Origin: Toxonevra muliebris
Lineage: Eukaryota; Arthropoda; Insecta; Diptera; Pallopteridae
NCBI GenBank assembly: GCA_963691655.1
Contig: OY829329.1
Coordinates: 62,676,852-62,740,851 of the forward strand
Direction of reading: 5' to 3'
Length of the DNA: 64,000 bases
A program made the translations under genes and the position numbers. Numbering within the stretch: the stretch's first letter is position 1; each line of letters opens with the position of its first letter. The notes below the pieces were generated by a model. It worked only from the letters and a program-made list of their open reading frames with translations, had not been told where the DNA came from and did no database searches. Below, in pieces: positions 46,800-56,227 of this stretch.

Positions 46800-47242
46800 G
46801 ACGACCTCGATAGTCTAGTGGATAGTGCACTAGATTTTCATCCAGAAGGTTGCGGGTTCGATTCCCGTCTTGGTCTGGTGGTTAATACTCATAAACTTGT
46901 TATATTCACTAACGATATGAAGCGGATGAGAATTATAAGAATGTGTACAAGTACACACCTTGGTTGGTAATGGCAAAACCACCGAGCTGATAAAAAAATT
47001 GCCACACAGCCGTTCGGAATCGGGGTTAAACTGTAGGTCCTACCATCGCCACTGTGGTCTAGTGGCAGAGTGCCAGACTCTTGTTTCTGGAGACTCGAGT
47101 TCGATTCTCGGCTTGGGTATGTTTCTTATCTATCTTTCTTTTTCTTTCTTCCTTTCTTTCTTTCTTGGGGCTTTGGTACAATAGATCTTATAGGTCGCAG
47201 TGCCTGACTTTCGAGTCGTCCTTCCTTCAAATAATAATAATA
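46800..47242 (+). mobile_element. Dimeric tRNA-derived SINE (443 bp) with TAA tail
   Basis: A first tRNA-like head (46800-46875) has A box TAGTCTAGTGG (46811-46821) and B box GGTTCGATTCC (46855-46865), with an anticodon-loop sequence TTTTCAT that would read TTC (Glu). A spacer of about 165 bp contains GGTTGGTAATGGCAAAACCA and the hairpin region CGTTCGGAATCGG. A second tRNA-like head follows, with A box TGGTCTAGTGG (47055-47065) and B box-like AGTTCGATTCT (47098-47108). The tail ends CTTCAAATAATAATAATA. A 9 bp duplication CTACTTGCT (46791-46799 and 47243-47251) flanks it. The internal boxes would drive RNA polymerase III. Poor acceptor pairing argues against true tRNAs. Confidence 0.85.
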
Positions 47243-47561
47243 CTACTTGCTACAGTTTTCTTTTAACTAAGGTATAACACACGCACAATAATTGTTTTAA
47301 ATGCACGAACAACAACAAGAAAAGCTTCAACAAAAGTTACTAAAGTGCTTCCCATATCCTTTTCTTTTTACATAAATAGATACATAAATTGTAGAGAAGG
47401 CGTAGAGATAGATATTTAAGTGAGAATTAAGAAAGTACTAAGTACTTTAAGAAAGCACACATTTCGCGTATTTTAAGAAAATACACATACGTACGCATAA
47501 ATGCAAGTTTATATTGCCAAGAAATACCTACACATATTTTTGCATGTTATATATAATTGTT

Positions 47562-47982
47562 TATACCCAACGGGCCCAATTGTCAGCAGCTCGCCTGAGA
47601 TCAGCACTTGTTGTTTTTATTTTGTTAACGAACACTTGCTGCCGAAAAGCAATCGCTTCCGAATCAAACGACGGCAAGATCATCGTAATTTAAAGTAACG
47701 AAACTGCTAACGCAAAGATTTCGTGAGAGGTCTTTTGAAGCATTTCGAAAAGAAGAAGAATATTGTAGACCAGAGCAGTGGAAAAAAGCTAACGAACTGC
47801 TGACGCAAAGATCTCGAGAGAGGTATTTCGAAGCACTCCAAAAGTAGTGTAAAACGGAGCGCTTTTTTCCAATGAAATTGCAATGTTAAAACCGTAATGG
47901 TGTGTCATATGGTAAGGAAGCACCTACAGCTTGTCAACACTCCGAAAGGCCTTTTGGAGTGCTTTTTCCCCCGTTGGGTATA
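47562..47982. mobile_element. MITE with ends TATACCCAACGGG (421 bp) and internal duplication
   Basis: TATACCCAACGGG (47562-47574) is matched exactly by its inverse at 47970-47982. Inside, a block of about 75 bp is duplicated in tandem (AACGAAACTGCTAACGCAAAG at about 47698, and AACGAACTGCTGACGCAAAG at about 47791), each ending in a GTAGAC/GTAAAACGGAGC-like stretch. No coding content. Flanking TA fits several superfamilies. Confidence 0.7.
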
Positions 47983-48399
47983 TATATTTCCTACGTAATG
48001 CCTCTTTAAAACAAGCGTAGATTTACGATCAAGTAGGCGTGATATTATTATGTTATAAAACGACAATAGCTTTTATTCTTTACTTTTTTTTGTTGCAAAT
48101 ACTTAAGATATTTTTGTGGAATTATATCTGCATTGAGGTGGATAGAGGAAGAAGAGATAAAAAGTATTATTTGTCTATGTTTTTTTTTGTGCACTGAGGA
48201 AAAAGAGAGCATTCCATTCTTTCACTTGAATCATTGAGAAGAAGACTTTATACTAAAAAAAACATTTAAATCAATAACTTAGAATATTTGAATTTAATTT
48301 AAATAGGAAAATATTAAAATAACATATTTAAGTTTTTAAATCAATTAAAATATAAGCCTAAAAGTATGCAGTACTTTTTTTACGAGAGTTGCTACTTAA

Positions 48400-48936
48400 C
48401 TCTCTAGTTCCCAAGCCCGCCTCGAGACGGCCTTCACCAAAAGGGATGGAATTTCCTCCATAACAGTTTTCTGCTGCTACATTTTATCATATCGTTTAGG
48501 AAATTTTCCAAGCATTTAAGAAAATGCATCAGTTATGAGCTGTGATGCGTATGACAGAAGTTAGTAACAGTCAAAGTAAAAAATTTGTGAAAAATTGGAA
48601 AATTAATTATTTTGATTGTATTTGAGATAAAAGTGGAAGAAAAATAAAAAAAATAAATAAAATACTTTCTGTCATAGTATCCAGATAAAAAAAAGCTTGG
48701 ATAGCTAAGAATTTGAATTTTTTATATAAAATATTTAATTACTTAAAATAAATTGATAAAAAGTTCATTCAAGAAGAAATAATTTTAGGCGTTCAAACTT
48801 TCTCACTTCATAAAACCACGCCCATTAGTTTTTTTTTTGGGGGGGGGGGGGGGGGTTTAAATCAGTTCACGATTTTCACGCCAATATTAATCAATTCCGA
48901 TTTTTTTTTATCAATCTAAAATTGAGAACTAGAGGG
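48400..48936. mobile_element. piggyBac-like MITE (537 bp) containing a 17 bp G run
   Basis: TTAA at 48396-48399 and 48937-48940. Inverted ends are CTCTCTAGTTCCCAA on the left and, reversed, CCCTCTAGTTCTCAA on the right (13 of 15). The interior holds an uninterrupted run of 17 G (48839-48855) after a run of T. No transposase frame. Confidence 0.75.
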
Positions 48937-48988
48937 TTAAGTTTTGAGATAGAACAAGTAAAAACAAATGTTTATCATTGAAAAGGCT

Positions 48989-49680
48989 TTATAGTTTTTC
49001 AAAATATTTTTCATGAAGATCAATACACTTTTGCATGCGTTTGAAACAAATTTCGAAGCACTTTTTCCACTTCGAATGGGGTAACTCTAATACATGAGTT
49101 TTGAACGCTTCAGCCGCTTCTTCAGGCGACGAAAAACGTTGACCTCGCATTTTATTTTGGATGTAAGGGAATAAAATCACGACTGTACGGCGAATGACCC
49201 ATCAATACGATGTTTTAAGTGCTCAAAAAGGCTCTCGTTTGAGCCGATGAGTGAGAACTCGCATTGTCATTGTGGAGAATAATTCGTCTTTGGCGGCTGG
49301 TTTTCCTTATTTCTCCAAACACTTCGGGCAAACAAATGGTGGTGTACCATTCAGAATTGACTGCTCTACGTTGCTCTAATGGCACGGTGGCCACATGACC
49401 AGTTTTTGCGCAAAAATAGGCGACCACTTGCTTCGAAGTGCTTCGTGCGCGAACAATTTTTATTGGATTTGGCTCACTTTGGAAGACCTATACAGTCGAT
49501 TGTAGTTTAGATTCGGGCTCATATGCATGATTTTTCACCTGTTACGATCTTACAATATCACTTCACGCACAGCATTGATGTTTTCTGGCACAATAATCGA
49601 TTTTGAATGACCTTCACGAAATTCGTCCTGAAGTGAACTCACGAACTCGGCTCTAAATGGCCGCAGTGATCTGGGAACCT
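48989..49680 (-). pseudogene. Second mariner family (YSPDLAPND type), transposase with large deletions
   Basis: Reading leftwards, an N-terminal remnant (EFVSSLQDEFREGHSKSIIV, then INAVREVI) at about 49,580-49,670 jumps directly to TGEKSCIYEPESKLQSTV (about 49,500-49,560). Some 70 codons are missing and the first catalytic region is altered (TGEKS, where relatives have TGDES). It continues VVAYFCAKTGHVATVPLEQ, then IILHNDNASSHSSAQTRAFL (second Asp kept). A frame break near 49,200 replaces the YSPDLAPND block before LFPYIQNKMRGQRFSSPEEA and the C terminus CIDLHEKYFEKL. It is clearly inactive and distinct from the mariner copies at 17, 24 and 34 kb. Its TIRs were not found. Confidence 0.8.
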
Positions 49681-49895
49681 AAGGCCCACCTCTTTAAAAA
49701 TCGAATCTAATCTAACATTGATTTTCAAATTCTTTATGTGTTTCTGTCTTTTTTTTTTCTTTAAGAAGGCATTTGAGATTTCTAATTTGAAAATCAATGG
49801 CGACTATAGACAAAAAATTGATAAAACTTAAAATTGTCCTTTGTACTCATAAGCGAAAAACTTTGAATTTTAAAGCTTTAATCGGTGTCGTGACT

Positions 49896-49946
49896 ACTAC
49901 TATTATGGCACAACAGCCCATGTAGGGCCAAGGCCGAGCTTTTTGC
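49896..49946 (-). mobile_element. 51 bp extreme 5'-truncated LINE or SINE tail
   Basis: An exact 9 bp direct repeat GTCGTGACT (49887-49895 and 49947-49955) flanks 51 bp. On the minus strand this reads CTCGGCCTTGGCCCTACATG, then GGCTGTTGTGCCA and an ATAATAGTAGT tail. Target duplication, simple tail and tiny size fit a retroposon that copied only its last bases. Confidence 0.6.
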
Positions 49947-49955
49947 GTCGTGACT

Positions 49956-51387
49956 TAAATCCCTTATTTTTTCCTTGGCTCAAAAGCTAGAAAGAATCAA
50001 GTTAAAACATCAAAAAAAAAATGATTTATTCCTTTACAAAGAATTTATAAATAGACATTGTGCGATTAATGATGATTGATCACTAAAACTAAAAGAAAAA
50101 CTTATACTGCTTCCAAATAACATTCGAATGCTAGTGAGCAAAAAGCTTTGAGCTTTAAAGTTTTAATTGAGATCGTTACACCCAATCTGTGACGGCCATT
50201 GACAAAATGTATACGTTTTAGTGTTTCATAAAGCTTTTGCATTGATAAAACCTTTTACACCGAAATATGTACAAAAAAAGTGCCAGCAAAATTAACTGAA
50301 AAGCTTTCAGCCATATACGACGTAAAGAGCTTAAAGCTCTTTTTACACTAACGCCCTTGTTTGGTCGTTACTACGCTAATCAAAAGAATTAACGCTCTCG
50401 TTATTTAGAATACCAGAATATCTATAGGTTGAGTAATGTTTTCCATGTGCTTTCATCTAACCAAGAAATGAAAGTAGAGAGATGAGAAGAACTAGTAAGA
50501 GCATTATCAAAATAATGCCTTTGAAATAAAAATTTTTAAAAATAAATTTAAAAAATGTTCAATTTAACTACATTGCGTTTCTCTCTGTGTATGAATGTAG
50601 TCAGATATTTACTTCAAAAATAGGGATATGGAATTGAGATGGCATTTTATTGAGAATTTTAAAATTTACCAAGAATGTATGTCTTAATTTAAACAGAATG
50701 TAATACCATTTCTGATAACTGTAAATAAATTTGTATTGCTTAGGTAATTTGTGGAAAATATTTAACATTTTTATGATTGAAAGCAAATATGTGATCAAAT
50801 TTGTTCGGCATGATTGGAATTAAAGACAAAGAATAGCTTCAGTTCAGTTTCAAAGAAGGAGAAATTTATTTAGTGAAATTAACATAGAATAGAAATAAAA
50901 CCGATGCCTTTTCCACTCATTAAAGTAACCGTGTACTTTTCATTCAACTCTACAAATTATTCAATTATTACAAACACTAAAAATAATGCTTTTTATATTC
51001 AGATAAATAATTCATAAATCTTTATATTTCATATCGCTATAATCGTATTCGATTTGCTATTTTCTGCTAGCTTTTTGTCAAACTTGAATGAATCGATAAC
51101 CATAGCAAGCTGAAAGTTTCTTACACGTGTATATTTTAATCGATGTGACTCGTGCTTAGAATAATGAACGCTATGATGTTATTGTTATTTTTTAAGGGTT
51201 TTTTTTTTTAAATAGCAATGCCAAGGTAAGTGTAATCGCTATGTAGGTACGCAGTTTATACATAGGTGTACTGCATGTCAGGTAAAGAGGGGAATTCTGT
51301 AAACAAAAAAAAAGTTTTGATTAAAATTGGCAAATCTTGTGAATATGATTTGTTTCCATCAAAATAACTTTGCGTGGCTTACCAAGT
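49956..51387. other. Intronic DNA without recognised features
   Basis: Only AT-rich sequence was seen. The paired AAAGCTTT-like motifs near 50,150-50,340 are not organised into an element. Confidence 0.35.
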
Positions 51388-52664
51388 ATAAAGAGTGAGA
51401 TCGAAAAAATCTTAACAAATATAAAATTCAATGGTTGATCTTAGAGTTTTGATTTTTTTTTATTTAATTGGTAATATTTTACAAATTACAGAAAAATATA
51501 ACTTTTATAGTTCTAACCACTATTTATGAAATCGTGTACCTTTTTTGGTAAGCCTTCCATTAGAGATTTGATAGTTGTTTCAGACACCTTTTTGGAACAG
51601 TTTGCCCACCTCCTTTTAAAATCTTCGATATTTTGGGACACTTTTTTTGTGCTCTTTAAGTTTCTTTTCACAAGATCCAAATATCTCTCCACTGGTCTGA
51701 GCTCCGGACAATTTGGAGGATTGGCCTCTCTAAAAACTATGCTATTACTTTGGTACCACTCCAGATCTTTCTTGCCGTAGTGACATGATGGCAAATCGGG
51801 CCAAAAAATATGTGGACTCATTGTGCTCTCTTATGAAAGGAAGAAATCTTTTTCAAACATTCTTTGATGTATATTTCGGTATTTATAGAGCCCACTGTAA
51901 CAAATGACTTGCTTCTTTTGCCGCAACTGCATATAGCTTGCCATATCAGGAATTTTTTAGGAAATTTTGTTTGCTTTTGGATTTTAAATTGTCAGTCGAC
52001 ATTTCCTCCAGCATCAGACCGGAAGCTGCGTAAAATCTGCCAGTGAAATTCGATTTTAATTTCCGAGCCCTACTTTTGGCGTCTAAATTTTTTGCAGCAT
52101 TCCTGTCTGGATTTTTTTGGACTTTGTATGTTTTCAAACCTGCATTGGCTTTAACATTTCGCACAAAATAGTCAGAGCACTGTGCTAACCGGGCAGCTTT
52201 TCTGCCAGATGTGTTTGGAGATCTTTTCACTATGCTTTCTATTTTCTTGGCTTTCCCAATATTATGGGGTCCTTGTTTTCTTCCCGAGCCAGGTTTCCTA
52301 TCGATTTTCAAATTCACCTGAAACTGTTTAATAACATTGGATACAGTTTGACGGCAGACCTTCAATTCTTTGGCCAATTTTTTGTAGGACCAATTTGGAT
52401 TTTTTTTGAAAATTTTCAATAATTTTAAGACGTACTTCTTTTTCTTCACTGATTTTGATCAAACTCACAATAAATCAAATCAACATGTTTGTCATTAAAA
52501 ATGACAACTGACATATTTTTCAAAGATAACTAGATCAAAAAAATTTTTAAATTTTACACCCAAAAAAAATTAAGTAAAACGTGTATTAAGATTTTTTCAA
52601 TCTCTAAAGTTTTTTGTTCTGATTAAAAGTTCAAGGTTACTGAAGAAAGAACTCACTCTTATAT
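51388..52664 (-). mobile_element. Second DD37E Tc1/mariner element, decayed (about 1.28 kb)
   Basis: The left end TATAAAGAGTGAG (about 51388-51400) and the reversed right end TATAAGAGTGAG (about 52651-52663) bracket the coding remnants. Subterminal AAAAAATCTTAA motifs occur at 51,404 (forward) and 52,588 (reversed). Exact boundaries are approximate because the ends have diverged. Confidence 0.6.
51513..52449 (-). pseudogene. DD37E-type transposase remnant in two blocks
   Basis: The N-terminal block (51946-52449) has two helix-turn-helix segments (NWSYKKLAKELKVCRQTVSN and SGRKAARLAQCSDYFVRNV) and the motif RNAAKNLDAKSRARKLKSNF. Around 51,830-52,000 the frame is lost, and with it the first catalytic Asp block. 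The C-terminal block (51513-51821) has FWPDLPSCHYGKKDLEWYQ and NPPNCPELRPVERYLDLV. Only 35 residues separate the Asp and Glu instead of 37, so two codons were deleted before REANPPNC. It is a relative of, but clearly different from, the intact DD37E transposase at 11,386. Confidence 0.82.
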
Positions 52665-52918
52665 GGCTGAAAATAAAAACAATTTACACGTGCACTCTCA
52701 TTACTTTTATTAAGTAATAAAACGATTTTGATACAATTATCCCTATATATACTGAGTTTAACCTCATGTGCTCAATATTCTAAGAAATGTTCAATTCTAT
52801 AACCTTGAACAGATAAAGCTAACCCAATCTAATCAAAAGATTATAATCTTTCAATGACGTCCGTTCGTTTTTCTATCAAAACGAGATACAAAAGAAAAAA
52901 ACCTAGTAGACTAAGCAA

Positions 52919-53292
52919 ACGGCCTCGATGGTCTAATGCACTAGACTTTCACCCAGGTCTCATAATCTTCTAATATTCCTATGGAAATGAAGTGAATGAT
53001 AATCATAAAAAGTGGTAGGCAATGGTAAAACCACCATGTGATATAACGAATTGTCACACCACCGTTTGGAACCAGCATTAAACTGCACATCCAACCATCA
53101 CTTCTGTGGCCTAGTGGCAGTGTCCGAGACTTTTGTTTCTGGAGTCCCAAGTTCGGTTCCTGGCTAGGGTATGGTTTCTTAACTAACTCTCTTTTTTCAT
53201 TACTTTTATCATATTGTGGGGCTTCAATATAATATCTAAAAATATAAAGTTCCTGGCTTTCGGGTCGTCACATTCTTCCTTCAAATAAATGA
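52919..53292 (+). mobile_element. Dimeric tRNA-derived SINE, 5' head partly deleted
   Basis: Same plan as the SINE at 46,800. The first head is damaged (CGGCCTCGATGGTCTAATGC, 52919-52939; its B-box half is lost). The shared spacer follows (GGTAGGCAATGGTAAAACCA; CGTTTGGAACCAGCATTAAAC), then the second head with TGGCCTAGTGG (53108-53118) and AGTTCGGTTCC, and the same tail (GGGGCTTC...CTGGCTTTCGGGTCGTC...CCTTCAAATAAAT). No clear target duplication. Confidence 0.75.
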
Positions 53293-54244
53293 AAACGATA
53301 CGCATAAACCACAATAATCGAAATTCTTGTAATATATATATATATAAAGAAAATATCCTAGCGACATTAACATTGTAATTAACTATAACTAGAAGACTAT
53401 ATACTTAAGAAGAATTGTGTTGCTAGGTTCGGTATCAGCCCTAAAAACTGCATGGGGAATTATTAATCTGGCATATAGATTACCGCTTAGTAGTAGGTAG
53501 TATTTCGCACTTGCAAAAAATTCGCTGAATCTACTCTTTATTATTATTTAACTTAATCATTTTTCTTTAACTATTTTTCGTAACTTTTGGTTAACGAATT
53601 TGTTTCTTTTTGTTTATGAAATTTTTTTTTATAATTTTTCTTCTACTTTTTTTTTTTTAATTAAAACACTTTTCATAATTACGTGCAGACATGAAAGAGA
53701 CGATACGATACAACACGACATGGTAGTTAAGAAGTAAACACACAAATTAACATAACATAAGGGAGTTCACGGTCATTGTTGTCGCTAGTTTTTTTTAAAA
53801 TGGTTAGAGCTTAAAACTAGAACTAGAACTCACATGAACACACTAATTTAACACGCATTCCTAAAAAAAAAAAAAAAATTCTTTATTTAAGTTTTACACT
53901 ACGCTCAATCTCTGAATTCCCCTAAAGCGTATGCAGGAGTTTACTATTTAGAATCGTTGCTACCTACTGAGTAGGTATGTAGTTAGTTTCATAGTTTGCA
54001 TGACTATTTATAATTATTTTATTTTTATTTTTTTTGTAAAGAGAGAGAGAAAGAGAGATAGAGAGAGGAAGAAGAACGAAAGGAAAGAAAAGATAAAAAT
54101 GTTTTTAGGATAGCTAGCGTTTTGCAAACTATTGCATAAAATATTTGCATCGTAAAATATTAAGTTAATTTTTATTTTTTTATAAGCTTGAAGAATTGTG
54201 TAGCAGGTACACAAAAGTTCGTCAATTGTATAATTTTTAATACT
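53293..54244. other. Intronic DNA without recognised features
   Basis: A (TA)n tract at 53,334-53,344, a (GA)-rich tract at 54,041-54,068, and poly(A)/poly(T) runs only. Confidence 0.4.
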
Positions 54245-54246
54245 TA

Positions 54247-55880
54247 CACTTGTGGACATACAATTAAGTTATACACTTATGAGCAGAAGAATTTTAAGAA
54301 AAAATAAAGTTTCTATTGAAAAGAAACAAAACCAACGGTAAAATAAATAAATAACAGTTCAATATTTAAAATTATAAAAGAAATAAACAGTTAAAATGTA
54401 AAATATGTAAAATTTTTTCAAATTATCATATGTCTATGGTGTAATTTGCGGTTAAATAATTAAGTCATATGCTAAAAAAAAAAAATTAAAAATAATAAGT
54501 TTGGTGATTCTTAATTTAGAACTGAAATTTTACCTTTAGTACTGTTAGTACTTTGTGGAAAACATTTTTGCCTGATAATTTCTGTATATCTCTTCGACCA
54601 GTACCTGAGCATTAGGCAGCAGTGATTTGATTCTATTCCTCCTGAGTGCTAGCTCATAAGGAAGCCTTATTTGGAGGTTTTTGCGCTGCCACGACCCTTT
54701 TTAAAATACTCTACAGATTTTCTATATGGTTTAAATATGGGCTTTGGGCTGGCCACTCGAGAATTTTTATTTTGTTCTCATTTAATCAAGACCCGATTTG
54801 TGTGTTTCGAGTCGTTATCATGCTAAAAGATCCAATCCAAAGGTAAATTATCACCGTATCCTCGGAGAAAATGATTTTTAAGGATGCCTTTTTAGTTTTC
54901 TTCAGTAATTTTGCTATCGATTTAAGCAATTGGACTAACTCCAGATGAAGTAAAACACCACCAAACCATTACACAAGGGCCCCATGTTTTACAGATTTTT
55001 TTAGTAAATTTTGGGGCCAGCTCAGTATTTGATGGATGCCTAACAAAGAGCCTTCCTTCCTTCGATCCCAAACACATTTAATTTGGATTCATCGCTCCAA
55101 ACAATCGCTTTCCAAAAATGCTGGTACTAGTGGAAATATCGTTTAACGAACTGAATACGCCGTTGGGTTTATGTCAGCTAATTCGTCCTAATATTTTTTT
55201 TCATTTAATCGCTTGCGTATAGTTCTGGCTGATATTTTCAAATTATAATCTAAGTCCATTTGTGATCTTAGTTTGATGAAAGTTAAGAAATCGTTCATTT
55301 GGCTGAGCCTAATCAAGTACCTATCTTCAGCTGGAGACGTTTTAAGTGTTTTTTTGCGTTGCAAATTGTGAAATGATTTGAATTTTTTGTAGTATCTTAT
55401 CTCATTGACCACTTTTCCACGTAAAAAAGCTAGCTCTTCCACGACTTTTGCAATAATGCCAAGGTTCTGAGGTTCTGGAAAGTTTTTCAAATGAGCTCCC
55501 TCTTCGAGGGAGTGGAACTCTTATTTTTGCCCATCACAACCAAAATCTACAATTGTTCAACTAAAGTATAAAGAAATGTGTAAATGATCGATTTTATTAG
55601 TTTTTACGGAATTTAATTGCACTAAGTCAAGTTGATTGCGAAAGAATATAAAATGACTTAATTATACAATGTCCACTTCCTCTCTTACACCTTCACACAT
55701 AATTGCCGACTGCGCGCAAAATACGTGACACTTTTGTAATTGCTCTTAACATTTTTTTTTAAGGCTACGAATGGTACCGCTAAATGACATTATAAAAAAT
55801 TCTTCGACTACTAATACAAAATATTTTTCAAAGTCAGCATAAAATATTGTTCTAGTGACTTAATTATGTGGCCACAAGTG
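54247..55880 (-). mobile_element. Tc1-type (DD34E-like) element, decayed (1,634 bp)
   Basis: TA at 54245-54246 and 55881-55882. Inverted ends are CACTTGTGGACATACAATTA on the left and, reversed, CACTTGTGGCCACATAATTA on the right. The interior carries minus-strand transposase remnants. Confidence 0.75.
54640..55490 (-). pseudogene. Tc1-like transposase remnant
   Basis: The N-terminal block (55188-55490) ends KISARTIRKRLNEKKY, the second helix-turn-helix of Tc1-type transposases (TPAEDRYLIRL upstream). After several frame changes a DNDSKHTNRV-like block (about 54,790-54,830; second catalytic Asp) and ILEWPAQSPYLNHIENL (about 54,715-54,765; the block that carries the catalytic Glu, IENL) are readable. 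Stops are numerous. PQSPDLNPIENLW is the usual Tc1 form of the last motif, which supports the DD34E assignment. Inactive. Confidence 0.7.
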
Positions 55881-55915
55881 TATATAGAGATAATCTTGTA
55901 TCCATATTGATAGAT

Positions 55916-56227
55916 GACGACCTCGATAGCCTAGTGGATAGTGCACTAGACTTTAATCTGGGAGGTTCGGGTTCGATTCCCGTCTTCGTCTGGTGGTTAA
56001 TTTTCATTACTTTCTTATATTCACTATCAATATGAAGTGTATGAGAATTATAAGATAGTGTACAAGTACACACATTGGTTGGTAATGGCAAAACCACCAA
56101 GCCGATAAAAAATTGTCACTCCGCCGTTCGGAATCGGCGTTAAACTGTAGGTCCAACTATGTGGTATCACAATGGGTCGTTCAGGCCTAAGTGTGTCTCT
56201 CGACAGCCACTCCAACCTAACCTAACC
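55916..56227 (+). mobile_element. tRNA-derived SINE with LINE 3' tail
   Basis: A tRNA-like head (55916-55990) has A box TAGCCTAGTGG (55927-55937) and B box GGTTCGATTCC (55970-55980). The spacer is as in the 46.8 kb SINE (GGTTGGTAATGGCAAAACCA; GCCGTTCGGAATCGGC hairpin; GTTAAACTGTAGGTCC). In place of a second tRNA head it has the tail ATCACAATGGGTCGTTCAGG ... CCACTCCAACCTAACCTAACC. The CCAACCTAACC end matches the end of the LINE at 13,059. Flanks TATCCATATTGATAGATGA and ATCCATATAGATGA look like an imperfect target duplication. Confidence 0.8.

Noticed and set aside
46800..46875. Candidate tRNA-Glu gene
   Set aside because: A and B boxes are good, but the acceptor stem has mismatches. The same head recurs in multi-part repeats with target duplication and tail, so it is a SINE head.
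47049..47119. Candidate second tRNA gene
   Set aside because: The anticodon loop would have eight bases and the acceptor stem does not pair. It occupies a fixed place within the SINE.
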